Made by a program: the position numbers and the translations under genes. This document shows, one piece after another, positions 23,536-35,394 of a stretch of 64,000 nt of DNA. The stretch's first letter is position 1. The number at the start of each line of letters is the position of its first letter. The stretch comes from Rhabdophis nuchalis (lineage: Eukaryota; Chordata; Lepidosauria; Squamata; Natricidae), in assembly GCA_039707465.1 (NCBI GenBank), contig CM077649.1:16034501-16098500 (forward strand). Direction: 5' to 3'. The notes beneath the pieces were generated by a model. It worked only from the letters and a program-made list of their open reading frames with translations, ran no database searches and was not told where the DNA came from.

Positions 23536-23811
23536 GGTCACTGATGGTTAACCTTTTTGACACCGAGTGTCAAAACTGGAGCATACATGCATGCGCCAGA
23601 GCACCGGAACCTGGAAGAGACCAATTGGCTGGTGCGCATTCCGGGGGCAATTTGTTCGAGAGGACAGGTGCTCTCACGGAGAAGGCTCTCCCCCTGGGTG
23701 TCGCCAGTCAACATTGTCTAGCCGACGGCACCATGAGGAGACCCTCTCTATGGGAGTGTACTGGCCGGTGGGAGGCTCTTGGTGGCAGAAGGCGATCTCG
23801 TAAGTACCCCA
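23536..23811 (-). mobile_element. hAT left end followed by an internal L3-like LINE fragment
   Basis: cactgatggttaaccttttt at 23538 is a hAT end of the type seen (as right end) at 56265-56290. From about 23632 the sequence is minus-strand L3 coding DNA (cggagaaggctctccccctg, gccgacggcacca, ggagaccctctctatgggag) with neither the 3' UTR nor the 5' part. The right hAT end was not found nearby. Confidence 0.65.
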
Positions 23812-24924
23812 GTCCTAATGTTTATGCTGTAAACTTGATGGGGCATAATAGCATATCTGTCTCTATATCATAATGAAGATTTAATTGTCATGAGGGCCCT
23901 AAGATAAAACAGATATTGCCAATAGTAATCATACTGTTAAAAGTCTATTGGCCAATTTCTACTGTTATAATTTTCATTATTTTCATCAAATACTTCCATT
24001 CAAATCTGAGCTCTATCTGGATGCAGTTCATCTTCCTCAATCTCATAGTTCCATTGTGTAAAATAACTGTAGCTGCTTCTCAGAATGTGATAAAATCGTG
24101 TTTACTACTGGTAAAGCTTAGGAGTGGAACATCTGCTAGCATCATAGGGGCCAAACGGATATGGTGATCACCCAATTCTATAGACTTAAAACATGGGCGT
24201 ACATGGAATTATAATTTTTGGCAAATATGTAGCAATTTAACTATTTAACCAGTTTCCCTGGAGCAAGCCAGGTCTTATTGTGTCAGTATTTGTCTGAAAA
24301 ACTCCTGCATTAATATAGGATTATGGGTGTTGCTTCTGGGAGGAGGCTATCAGTTTTGCCTGTGGCAATATTGCTGAAATTTTTACTGAGAAACAATAAT
24401 GATTCAGCATATCACCTTGTTCAGTTTTTGACAAAGAGGGAGAAAAATGCTGCACTTCATATCCTATCCATTGTTTCACATAATATGAATTCTGCCTATA
24501 ATTGGCTGAGCACCAGAAGCCTCAAGGAGAAGGACTGAAATACTGTATGTATATAGTCATTTAGAGGTTCCCTAAGTGATGCAAGGAGTCCTGGAAAGAT
24601 AGGGAGAAAAAATACTTTAGGAAAACATCAACCTAAGGATTATTGCTGCTTTTCCTTGATTCTTGGATCCAGAGGAAAAGTTGGTGGTCATGGGGGAAGA
24701 GCTAAAGGATAGGCATTTGAGAACAGGGTGGGGAAAAAACACTTCACCAAAAAATTCCATACAGTGATACATAGAATAATCAGATACCAATATTTTAGCT
24801 AGAATTTATAAAATTGTATTCCTAAATTGTGAGTTTTGAAGCTTGCATGGTAAATTTTGTGGGGGAGAGGGGAAGATGAGGGAGGGTATTTGCATAAAAT
24901 CAATATTAGTATAATATTGATTAG

Positions 24925-25107
24925 TATAAAGGGTTTTAAGGTTTTAAGATTTTAAACTTTTAGCGCAGGTAAATTATTTAATTCTATTTTAAATATGGTG
25001 TTGTTGTATTTATATATGTTTTTAAAGTCCTGTGCACCGCCCCGAGTCCCTTCGGGGAGAGAGTGCGGTCTACAAATCAAATCAAATAAATAAAAATAAA
25101 ATAAATA
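24925..25107 (+). mobile_element. L3-like LINE 3' UTR (gagtcccttcgggg subtype)
   Basis: gggttttaaggttttaagat, gtgcaccgccccgagtccct, tcggggagagagtgcggtct, then caaatcaaataaataaaaat tail. Only the 3' UTR is present. Confidence 0.85.
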
Positions 25108-25847
25108 TAGACCCAGATGCTTGTATTTTGTATTAAAGCCTCTACTGATATCATGATGCCATATCTTAGTTTTCCAAAAGATGTTTTCTAAGATAAAGTT
25201 TATACAGACAAAAGCTGATTTAATCAATTTAATCTCAATGGCATTGGGAGTTTTCATGGTTGAAAACCAGTCTCAAGCTTAGTACTTTATGTTGGATAAT
25301 GTAAATAACAAGTTTGAAATTGTAAGTAGTGAGGTCTGTAATTACAAAGAAGCATAATAAAGCTTTCAGTTCAATGGAACTGCCAGATTCAGGACAGATC
25401 ATCTTGGAGAACATCTATATGGTCATTCAGAGTCAACATTCACTTGATGGCATTTAGTCCAAGTGATGCACTTGGAAGGAAAACACTAATTTTGATTTCA
25501 AGAGGAAGAAAAGCGCTTGCTACTTTTGGCTGACTGGATAAGTGTGTCCAATCTGGCCAATATTTATTAATTAATGATTAATAAATATTAATGAATATTA
25601 ATAAATTAATGATTAATAATAAGATTCTTATTAATGATTCTTACATAGACTGTATGTAAGAATCATTTCAATATGAAATACTCTGCATTAGCATTTTAAG
25701 TAAACCTGTGATTGAATTGTAGCTGTACCTATTATTTTTACACACTGGATGCTTCTATACATTTTATGGATATGGTCACAGAGAACATAAACCATGTAAT
25801 GTGCTTCAGTGATGAAATTGTTTGCACAATTGACTGATGTATTAACA

Positions 25848-25914
25848 CAGGGGTCCCCAATCTTTGCAACTTTAAGTCTGAAGGACTTAAAGTTGCAAAG
25901 GTTGGGGACCCCTG
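25848..25914. mobile_element. Very short palindromic hAT MITE, 67 bp
   Basis: CAGGGGTCCCCAATCTTTGC to GCAAAGGTTGGGGACCCCTG, the two arms nearly touching. Exact 8-bp duplication tattaaca at 25840-25847 and 25915-25922. Internally deleted form of the subfamily at 20786-20937. Confidence 0.93.
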
Positions 25915-26334
25915 TATTAACAGAAAAGAGCAGAAATGTTGGAATAAGAGTCCACAGCCTTCATTCATTTTGTAAATATTTTTTTTAATATTCCATTTTT
26001 GCTACTTTTAAATAAATTACTTGAGCAAGATAATCTTGCATTAACTTTCTATTTGAAAATTTCCTCCAATAATGCAGTGAAATTGCACCTATTACATTTC
26101 ACACAGGCAGTAGAGATGGTATAATTATGGGGGTATGTTTGTTTAAAGGTCGTGGCTTGAAATTCCTTCCCCAAAATTATAAAGTACCTGGCCACTTTTC
26201 CAAATTTGACAAAGATTGAAATATGTGAGTTTAGAAAACATGTGATTCCTGCCTGTATTTTTGATATTTACTACCAGTGAAGTAATGTACAGCAGAGCAA
26301 AAATAAGCTGTAGTAGCTAACATTGTCATTAAAC

Positions 26335-26560
26335 AGTTTATGACATAATACAAAATGTCATAAAACATTTCCTGTGCTGACATTTGTGTTACACAAATCA
26401 ACCTGGACTATTTTAAGACAGGTACATCTCTAAATGTAACCCAGCTTTTCCAGTCAAGTTAGTACATTAGAAGTTCTATCGTTGTTGAAAGGATTGAGGA
26501 ATCTGGTAAGGAATTGTCTCATCTGAAATGATGATCCAAGGGATCAGAGGTTGTCTAGTA
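26335..26560 (+). repeat. Unidentified ~200-bp repeat, copy 2
   Basis: Same order of words as 19370-19610, diverged by substitutions and small indels, same orientation, about 7 kb apart. Confidence 0.6.
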
Positions 26561-26582
26561 GCTAATTAATTCTGCCTTGTCT

Positions 26583-26710
26583 TAAAAAGGTTTTTAAGAA
26601 AAGATTGGACAACCATTTGTCTGAAATGGTGTAGGGTTTCCTGCCTAAGCAGGGGATTGGACTAGAATACTACCAAGCTCCCTTCCAACTCTGTTGTTCT
26701 GTTATTCTTG
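26583..26710 (+). mobile_element. Canonical CR1 LINE 3' end
   Basis: tttaagaaaagattggacaa, ccatttgtctgaaatggt, ggggattggactagaat and cccttccaactctgttgttc, then ctgttattcttg tail. Confidence 0.85.
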
Positions 26711-27204
26711 TTTGCTTGAATAAAGAACAAGCCACAGTTTCCTATTCAGACTTAACACTAAAGAAATCTTAACTACAACTGTCCAAATTTGTTAGCTAAA
26801 CCTACTGGTAATGGAAGCCAAATATAATCAATCAACCACACATTAATGAGTCCCTTTGTGGGAGATAGGGCGAGATAGAAATTTAATAAAAGTTTAATAA
26901 AAGTTAAATGGTTCCGGTTTGCTGTATTCTGCCTTACTGTTGAAGTGTTATGTGTGAACATAGTATAGTTTATATATGTCTTTCGTAACTATTCTTCTGC
27001 CTTATAAGCTGCCTGCTTTTATCTGAGACCTGCATCTTCTGCAGAATACACAGAACAGAGGAAAGTCAATTTTTTTAATGCTAGCAGCCTAGAAAACCAT
27101 TGAAAAACAATACGGTCTAAAAATCTTTACTGCTTATTTACTGATTAGTACATTTATATTACCTGTTACTTCTTACTGGAATTCAAAGTGGCATATAGAT
27201 ATAG

Positions 27205-27285
27205 GTTTCCTGCCTAGGCAGGGGGTTGGACTAGAAGACCTCCAAGGTACCTTCCAACTCTGCTATTGTATTATTGTATTATATA
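27205..27285 (+). mobile_element. Canonical CR1 LINE 3' end
   Basis: tttcctgcctaggcaggggg, ttggactagaagacctccaa and ccttccaactctgctattg followed by a (TATTG)n tail. Confidence 0.85.
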
Positions 27286-27405
27286 TGGAGTTTCCATATG
27301 AAATCTCACCTGGTGACTGTCCAGACTCAAACCCATATTTGTTTGGCTAACTTAGTAACATATTAAGGCATATTTTTGAATATACCATATGCATATACCA
27401 TATAC

Positions 27406-27769
27406 CCATGATGGCGAACCTATGGCACGGGTGCCACAGGTGGCACGTGGAACCATTCCTTAGGGCACGCGAGGTATTCTCCTGTCAGCTCCAGTGCGCT
27501 TGTGTGCGCTGGCCAGCTGATTTAGGCCTTCTTTTGAGGCCATTTTTCATCCTCTGGAGGCTTCAGGGAAGCTCCTGAAGCCACTGGAGGTTGGGGGGGA
27601 ATGCTGTTTTTACCCTTCCAAGGTTCCTAGAAAGCCTCTGGAGCCTGGGGAGGGCGAAAAAAGCATGCCAAAAGCAGGGGGTCATGCGCATAGCATTATG
27701 GGTGTGGCACGGCCATGCACATCACCCCTGCGCTCCCCCCCGCTTTTGGCATGCGAGCCAAAAAAGGTC
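27406..27769. mobile_element. Partial hAT element of the GATGGCGAACC type, between 22-bp direct repeats
   Basis: The left end atgatggcgaacctatggca and the following gggtgccacaggtggcac match, as inverted repeat, the right end of the complete element at 44577-44977. The right terminal repeat is missing. Identical 22-bp sequences lie at 27380-27401 and 27770-27791, immediately around it on the right and 4 bases away on the left. Confidence 0.7.
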
Positions 27770-29212
27770 ATATACCATATGCATATACCATGAGCATAAT
27801 TCTTGGGTGCTGATACTTACGTTATGAACAGCAGTACTGTCACTGTCCAAGATGGAGATGTTAGAACAAAAAAATTCCAAGACTTGTAGATGTACTGAAA
27901 ATAGTTAGCAGGGGAGAAAAAACTCTGAGAGAACTTGCAAAAGAAGCTATTACCGTATATAGCTATCTAATTGCCATAGAATATTCTGCTAAAGGAAGAA
28001 AGGATGGCAAATTTTGCAAGGTAAAACTGAGGACAATTATTTATTTAGAACATTTATATAACCACTTATCTTATACCCCTAATAAAGAATTTAAAACAAT
28101 ATAAAAACCATATTAAAACCACAAAAACACCAGCAATTCAGTGTATTATGAGCTGACTGCAGTCTGAACATGAGCACCCCCTTTATAACAGAGTTTGGGT
28201 GTACAGAATTCATCCAAATGCTATGACTTAATTCTTGATGTATATATGATTCATGCATTTCCTTTGACATCAATCAGTTTGTGCTGCTTCTTGCTAATAT
28301 GGCACATACAAAAGATTAGAATTGTGATATTCAAATATTTGGTATCTGTCAAAAGGATGCCAGTATACGGTTTTTCTGTGCCATGCCACACATACAAATT
28401 CCAGAATCTTATTTCTTACATGCAGGTCAATCCCATGCAGAAGAAGGCATATCACACAATGTCATTTTTCTGCCTTAAAAACACTGACAAGAATAACAAA
28501 TCAAACGAATATACAGTGAAATCTCTGTGGAATGTCATAATATAGCTTGTAAAGAACTCTAAATTTAAGCTTACTTAGAAAACCACTCCCATTTGTTGGA
28601 TGGAGTGATTTATTGGTCATAACAGCTGAGGCTGGGGAACAATAACTCACCTGCTTGATAACTGAACTATACATATATTTTAAAGGATAATGCTTTATGT
28701 GACCTTCTAATGAACCCCTTTCAATTCAATGTAATTAATCATAACGTATTGAAATGCCAGTTGAAATATGTCATTGTTTTCTTAGTTTTAATATAGTGTT
28801 TAAACAATGTTATGGAGTACAGCCTGAAGTCAAAGTTACTCGGTGCCTGAAGCTGCAGTAAACTTTTTTGACAGCCATTTTTTAAAAAATGAGGCAACTC
28901 ATGAAAATGAATAGAAAGAGAAGCAGTGATTGACAGCTTGCTTGAAGCACCTGAGTTGGAATAAGATGCAGCTGAAACAGCATTTGATGTAGTGTTATCT
29001 ACATCTGTTATTCAAACTGTGAAGCTATGAGTAAATTATGGCTTCACAGCTGAGGAGCGCATTATAGATTCACATTTTTTAAGCATCTGTGTCCATTAAT
29101 CGATGCCACATTTTTAAATGGGTCAAGTACATTTTCTCTAACTTACCCAAATCTCTAGACTAGTATTTCCAACCTTTTCCTCTGGGTAGATTGCTACATT
29201 ATCACTGAAAAT

Positions 29213-29560
29213 TTGTGTGTGTGTGTGTTGCGTTTGTGCTGATAAATAAATGATAATAAATAAGGGAGACTAGTATAGATCTATTTCAAGCTTTTTAGCT
29301 CTCATCAGCTAGCCATACCGTTACTGGGATTCGGACCAGGGAAGTATTACATGTGAGGCAGTTGTAATTGCCACTAGACCACTGGTTCTCCTCCTGATCA
29401 GCTGAGCCAGGGGAATAAGTATATACTTGTGTCACAACATCCTGGTAAGCCCCAAATACGGGAGGAAGCATAGTGCTTTCCTTTTCTGCCTTTCGGCTCA
29501 TCACCAGAGACCATCTAGACAGAAAGCTATTAGTTTCGTTGTGTCTTTTTTTTTACGTGT
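29213..29560 (-). mobile_element. tRNA-derived SINE, near-complete copy
   Basis: Read on the minus strand: head gctttctgtctagatggtct then a leader, a tRNA-like part with A box TGGTCTAGTGG (29381-29371) and B box GGTCCGAATCCC (29337-29326), then agctgatgagagctaaaaag, gaaatagatctatactagtc, a (TTTA)n-like stretch and an (AC)n tail at the low-coordinate end. A second copy of the tail motif (tcagctcaaaccctaacaca) lies upstream of the head at about 29560-29590. Family name not determined. Confidence 0.7.
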
Positions 29561-30064
29561 GTGTTAGGGTTTGAGCTGATATATATAAAATCTGAATTTA
29601 TTTTGATAGCTGTACTGGAGACAGTCTGCCATAAATGTGTACTATGATCTATATATCACAAATGTGAAAACACTGTGTTAGACCACTCATAAAAGAGATT
29701 AAGATCTCCAAATACTACATCTGGATATTCTAATGTGAGTCACAGTTCATAAACAATGTTTACTTCATTGGTATTTTTATAGCATTCCAGACTTGCTAGA
29801 AGACAGAGAAGGCGAGTAAGCTGCCATCTTTCTGGCAGCTTAATGAACCAGTGGTAGCTGATGGTTTCCAACTGTCACGTACAATGTGTGTCTCCTCTCT
29901 TCCCATTGATCAATCTGACTAGCTAGCTCATCAGAAAAACAAAAAGGTTTAGCTGACTAGTAGAAAATGTAGGTAGTTCTTCAATGCCACACTGGTTGCA
30001 GTTTTAAGCCACACTGCTCAACTATCTCATAAACTGAATGTTCTGATTGCTTGTCATATGTTTA

Positions 30065-30092
30065 ATCAATCAATCAATCAATCAATCAATCA
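30065..30092 (+). repeat. (AATC)n microsatellite
   Basis: Seven perfect tcaa/aatc units. Confidence 0.95.
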
Positions 30093-32052
30093 GGATTGCG
30101 TTTTCTATTATATACAAATGACAGTAATCTGAGAGTTTTCAGCATCACCTTTCCCCCTGCTAATTATTTGTTTGGAGATATTTCTCATTTGACTTTTTTC
30201 ATTTTTAACATTATTTAAAAATAGAACTTAAAACCTTAAAGCAGAACAAAATCATAAGTAGGACTGATGCATAAGTAGAACTGATGCTAACCTGATTTTC
30301 AAAATTGTAAGCTAACACAATTCATTTTGAATTGCCATTTCTATTATAAAATTAAATTCAAAATGTCTCTAGTTTATATTTTAAATATTTATAGCCTAAC
30401 TCTAATTGTCTATTCTCGTGTTAATATTCTGGATTATTAGAAAAATGAAAAAAAAACAATCCATCAACACCTGAAAAACTGTTTATCAAAATAAGAAAAG
30501 AAATGTTATTTAAGTATCTATACTTTGTTAAACCAGAAATGTTTAAATCACCCCAGTAAAGGTGGTTTAGTGACAGAATCATAAAATAATTACTTATAAA
30601 GTCGACCCATTTTTCCTTATACTGTAACTAACCACAAGAAATATATAATCCTCAGAGAGATTCTCATTTTTAATCAAGTTTGACAGTTTGGCCTGAGCTC
30701 CAGGGTTTGTGTGGCTCTAAAGCTGACATAAACCCGACACTGAAGTAAAGCTGATAGTGTATTCATGGCTAATCACCAATCACTTGTCCAGTTCCAGAAC
30801 TGGAATCCTCTGATCCTGATACCACAAAATAGTTAAAATAAACTCACCACCTCCTATTTACATCTTTTCAAAACTTTTGTTATCATTTCATCCTGTATCT
30901 GACAGGGAACAGTAATTTAAAATAATTTGTTTCCAGGAACCGAGATCTTGTTTTTATACAACTGTAATTAAACAAAATAAAAGCTCCAATTCTCCAAGTT
31001 CCTGTTTCTCTTTATATGCATGGAAAAGTATGACAATGCAGCCGTTTGCATTTTCAGATTTAGTCCCTAACAGTCTATTTGAAGGTCATTCAGACTGTTT
31101 GGGAACAGCTGATTGCTCTAATTTCACTGAATGTAGCACAGTCCCACAGTTATGCACTGCTACTTATGGAAATCTGCCCTGAAAGTCCATATTGCTGTTT
31201 CTGTGCTCAAGGGACTGAGTTATTTTGTTTATATCAGATTTCCAAAATGTTTTCAGGATATGCAAAGGGAGTATTTATTCTTGAATGTATTCCTAATCAG
31301 CCAGACACGATTCACAATTTTACAGGGATTCAGAAATGTCTTGGTTGCAATTGATGTGTTTATTCCTCACCACTTCAAATGGAATTCTGCCTAAGGATCA
31401 GTTCAAGCATTTGGTTTATTCACAGCATTCAGTAGTATTGGGAAGAAATTAACTTTGATCCTCTAGCTGGGGAATTTGTCTCTTTATTTTTGAACTCAAC
31501 TGCTCCATTATTATGGTTATATTGTAAGAATATATAATTCACTAACAAAACTAGCCATATGAAAATGAATACTGCAGCTTTTTACATGCTTTCTAGAAAA
31601 ATAATCACATGACAGACTGAAGAGATATAATATATGAACTTTAATATATAAGAATGTATCTAAAAATGTGTATCAGGCATTAGACAACCCTTACTATATT
31701 AAGGTTGATTTTAATCCCACCTCAAAAAAAAGGTCTTAAATTTTTGTGTTCTTATGAGTATGATTTCAAATTTAAAGAAATTAGCAATATGTTACAGTTG
31801 TTGAATATTAATAAAATCCAAAATTTATTTCACAATAAAATATTTTATCAGTTTTATATTCTAGTAATTTGTATTCATGAGATAAAAACAAGTCCAGCGC
31901 AAAGTTCCTTAAGAAATGTTTAAAACTCTACACTTCTGGTTTAAGTTTATATCTGTCGATTGCTTTTTAAAGGTGGAAATTAGCAGATATGGAGATTTAA
32001 GGGAGAAAAATAATACTTCTCTGCTGAATAATTCTAAGTTCATTCATACATA

Positions 32053-32093
32053 CACTCATATGCATATGTGTAAATCACATATGCATATGAGTG
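32053..32093. repeat. Perfect 18-bp inverted repeat with 5-base loop
   Basis: cactcatatgcatatgtg, loop taaat, then cacatatgcatatgagtg: an exact hairpin in otherwise ordinary intron. Each arm also contains the self-complementary catatgcatatg. Confidence 0.95.
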
Positions 32094-33284
32094 AAACTAA
32101 CTGGCTGAAAAGTCACTCAGTTGGCTTTTACACATAAGGGAGAACTGCAACCTTTATTCCAGACTTTAACCACTACATATTGATGTCTATATGTGTACGG
32201 TGGTAGTATTGGTTTGGTTAACACATGCACATTAAGGCAAATTATAATAGTTTTTGCATTTGCTGCCTAGTACAGGAGGTTGAAAACAGATTACTGTACC
32301 AGAGGGCCTGTTATTTAAGTAATATAACCATAAAAACTGTATCAGATATCCAAAAACCTGAAGGCAATCTTTGTCAATAGCAGTGATTGATGGGATGAAC
32401 CATCAAGTCCCTCTGGCAGAAAGATTCAGTCTACTTGAGCCAATTCCAGACTAAAAAAATATGTCTCGTTATTTGTTTTATTATCCTTTATATTTATCTC
32501 TGCAGGGGAAAATAAGATCTCTAAACAAGTTACCTGTACAGTATTTTGTCATATATATTCTAAAAGACATGATTTTCTTCTTATGTTATCATTTGTGTTA
32601 CCAAGAATGTGTAGATTGTTTTGATGCTGTGACCTTAAATATATAGATCAACTGATGATCCTTAATCAAAATTAACCGTAAAGAATATTCTGCATTTAGA
32701 ATTTAGATGCCTGCTTGGCTAAGGACCTTAAATCTTTACCGTATGCTAGAAATTCTTCCTTACTTTCTTTCATTTCACATTCATAGCAATTTTGAATCTT
32801 GTATTTGATTGTATTGCATTTATTTTAATAATTTTCTTTTCTACAGCACTTTTACCTGATGACGTAGAAAAAAGCACCAATATATTTAAATAAATATGAA
32901 ATATGATTTGAGTACTTAAATTTGATGAATTTATCTATCCTTTAAAATGTTTTAATTTACTACATAATTATTACTATTATTAAGATAATACTTTCATCAG
33001 CAACTGCAAGAAAACAGCCATAAAATTCAGCATTAGTAAGGACTAGAAGAGCTTTCATTTTCATTTTCTGTGTTATATTACCATTTCAAATCAATTTAAA
33101 ATGCTGAATGGATGGTTTAAAACTTAAGGTCAAGTGGTTAAACTTCTCCCTCTGAAATCCACAACAGCTAAACTTTTAAAATGCACTTGTTTCCAATAAA
33201 TGTATTAAACTGTTTGATTTGTTAATTTTTTTTAATAAAAAAGGTTTTTTAACTAGCAACTAGATAAATATACTTTACCTAGAA

Positions 33285-33419
33285 CAGGGATGTCCAAACT
33301 TGGGAACTTTAAGACTTGTGGACTTCAACTCCCAGAATTCCCCAGCCAGCATAGCTGGCTGGGGAATTCTGGGAGTTGAAGTCCACAAGTCTTAAAGTTT
33401 CCAAGTTTGGACATCCCTG
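33285..33419. mobile_element. Palindromic hAT MITE (GGATGTCCAAACTT subfamily)
   Basis: CAGGGATGTCCAAACTTGGG to CCAAGTTTGGACATCCCTG with a gccagcatagctggc centre. Exact duplication acctagaa at 33277-33284 and 33420-33427. It lies 196 bases before the exon at 33624. Confidence 0.94.
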
Positions 33420-33623
33420 ACCTAGAACTATAAACGGTATGCTCCCTGATTTTTGAATGAAGATTCCTGTACTAGGTGGCCATAATGAGTGCTACGTTAG
33501 ATGGAACTGCTCTATGTAGACAGCAAAGAATAGAATTCAACTGCAAGAATAAAGGTTTTTTTTAAGTAACTAGACAGAGTTGGAACACTTTTTCATGTCG
33601 CTTTTATTTTTATCTTTAAATAG

Positions 33624-34068
33624 GATGTTAATACAGGAGATGGAAGTGAATTTGCTGACAGTGGAATTGAGGGGGCAACGACAGACACAGACCTCCTTTC
33701 TAGACGTTCCAATGCCACAAACTCCAGCTACTCACCAACAACCAGCCGAGCCTTTGCTGGTAGCGACAGTGGCAGTTCTTCAACTGGAGAAGGGGCCCGT
33801 CAGGGCATCTATGAGAACTTTCGGCGAGAGTTGGAGTTGAGCAGCACCAATGACAATTTGGATGAGGCTGGCTCTACCCTAAGTGATGAACAAAGCAGTG
33901 GGACTTTGAGTTCTCCGGGACAGTCAGATATTCTTCTTACCGCTGGGCAGGGAACAGTAAGGAAGGCTGGCGCTCTTGCAGTGAAAAACTTCCTTGTCCA
34001 TAAAAAGAACAAGAAGGTGGAGTTAGCCACACGGAGGAAATGGAAACAGTATTGGGTTTCCCTGAAAG
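33624..34068 (+). CDS. TIAM1: TIAM1 exon: degron region and start of PH1
   Basis: The acceptor is tttaaatag before 33624 and the donor is gtacag at 34069. It encodes residues 324-471 plus one base of the next codon. Visible are FADSGIEG (about 333-340), the DSG-type phosphodegron recognised by the beta-TrCP ligase in TIAM1, and QGIYENF with Tyr386, equivalent to the Src-phosphorylated Tyr384 of human TIAM1. From about residue 435 the first PH domain begins (KAGALAVKNFLVHKKNKK, then RRKWKQYWVSLKG), with the basic stretch expected of a phosphoinositide-binding PH domain. The 445-base length gives phase 1, matched by the next exon. Confidence 0.96.
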
Positions 34069-34407
34069 GTACAGTGAATATGTTTTGGTTTATCTGCACA
34101 TTGCAAAAATATAGAAGCACCTAAAAATTATATAGGCTTGCTTTGAAATTTAAGAATGTGTTGTGTGTTTGTGAGAAATATTGTGTGTGTCATGCTATTT
34201 GTCAACAGATATCAAAATCATATATACCTTTTGCAGGCTCATTTTGGGAAGCGATCAATATTCTTCTCTAAACATATGTGTTGAAAGATTATATGCTCTT
34301 AGCATGTCTGTTTTGAAGCGCTTGCTTGGTGAGATGACAATTCTACTAGATTGCAACTGAAGGGAGGCTTGGTCAAAGGCAGTATGACTAATTTGCCAAG
34401 CATCATC

Positions 34408-34464
34408 AATAATAATAATAATAATAATCTTTATTGTCATTGTAAAAATTACAATGAAATTGGT
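34408..34464 (-). repeat. Short retroposon 3' tail with (AAT)n
   Basis: aataataataatctttattg then tcattgtaaaaattacaatg; same tail as 15135-15188. Confidence 0.65.
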
Positions 34465-34556
34465 TACATGGAAACATGTATCAAGCATAATACATGCAAA
34501 AAAGTATATTTTGTTGCATGATTGAGCTTTTCTTCCTTTCTTAACATGTTTGGAGA

Positions 34557-34735
34557 TAACAATACAATAGCAGAGTTGGAAGGGACCTTGTAGGTCTTCT
34601 AGTCCAACCCCCTGCGTGGGCAGGAACCCTATACCATTTCAGACAAATGGCTATCTAACATCTTCTTAAAGACTTCCAGGGTTGGGGCATTCACAACTTC
34701 TGGAGGTAAGCTGTTCCAGAGGTTAATTGTAATTG
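34557..34735 (-). mobile_element. Canonical CR1 LINE 3' fragment
   Basis: agcagagttggaagggacct, ggtcttctagtccaaccccc and ccatttcagacaaatggcta, minus-strand CR1; ends with ctggaggtaagctgttccag (the coding end, WNSLPP) and is truncated near 34735. Confidence 0.85.
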
Positions 34736-34741
34736 TTAGTA

Positions 34742-35120
34742 CAGGTAGTCCTCAATTTATGACCAGAATTAAGGCCAGAATTACAGCTGTAAGTCATTGC
34801 ATTTGTAAGTTAAGACAGGGGTCTCCAACCTTTGCAACTTTAAGTTTGAAGGACTTCAACTCCCAGAATCCTTCAGACTTAAAGTTGCAAAGGTTGGGGA
34901 CCCCTGAGTTAAGGCATCACATGCCCAGGCCCAATTTTTCAACATTTTTTGTGGCAGTTGTTAAGCAAAGCCACTTTCTCCAATGGGTATTTTTTGTTGG
35001 AAAACTAGAAGCAAATGCCACCAGCAAAAAAATGTTACAAATTGCAGTAAGTAATCATGGACTACTGGAAATGGCCATAAAAGTGAGCCAGGTACTAAGT
35101 GACCCAAATGTTTCAAAATC
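34742..35120. mobile_element. Tc1/mariner-like MITE split by a nested hAT MITE
   Basis: TA then caggtagtcctcaatttatg at 34740-34761, the usual start of the mariner-like repeat also seen at 36495. The interior resumes after the hAT MITE at 34816-34906 with gcccaatttttcaacatttt and gttgttaagcaaagccac. The right terminal repeat is not clear. Confidence 0.65.
34816..34906. mobile_element. Palindromic hAT MITE (GGTCTCCAACCTT subfamily), nested
   Basis: CAGGGGTCTCCAACCTTTGC to GCAAAGGTTGGGGACCCCTG. Flanks agttaaga (34808-34815) and agttaagg (34907-34914) differ by one base. Shorter right arm than the 20786 copy. Confidence 0.9.
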
Positions 35121-35394
35121 ATCAACACTTGAAGTTCATTTCCTTTATCTGTTAAAGCAAGTGTTACAAGCTGATATTTGACAGTGGTTATTTCCATAAA
35201 AAGTTGTAAAATATCTTTATGGATTAAAATATAATTTTTGTATTGGAAAAAACTCCTTTACTTTAGCAGAAACAGTGGCATATAGTGACGAATGATAACT
35301 AGTGTGAATTAACATTAGCTCCCAATCCAAAGTACATTTATTTGGAAATAATCTACTTATTATAACTTGTGGTGATTGTTTCTGAATACATATT

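Larger units (their letters stand above)
6289..33623 (+). other. TIAM1: TIAM1 intron of 27.3 kb
   Basis: GT at 6289 and AG at 33622-33623. Repeats inside are listed separately. I recognise nothing further in 6651-7643, 7796-8189, 9436-10539, 10986-11783, 12533-13038, 13714-15134, 16215-17174, 18556-19369, 20011-20777, 20946-21689, 22507-23535, 23812-24924, 25111-25839, 25923-26334, 26711-27204, 27792-29212, 29562-30064, 30093-32052 and 32094-33276. Open frames of 60-120 codons there lack family resemblance or splice context. 25560-25670 is very AT-rich and has a short hairpin (gattcttacat and atgtaagaatc). Confidence 0.85.

Noticed and set aside
29326..29381. Possible tRNA gene on the minus strand
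   Set aside because: A and B boxes are present but the arms do not pair well and the sequence continues into a SINE tail.
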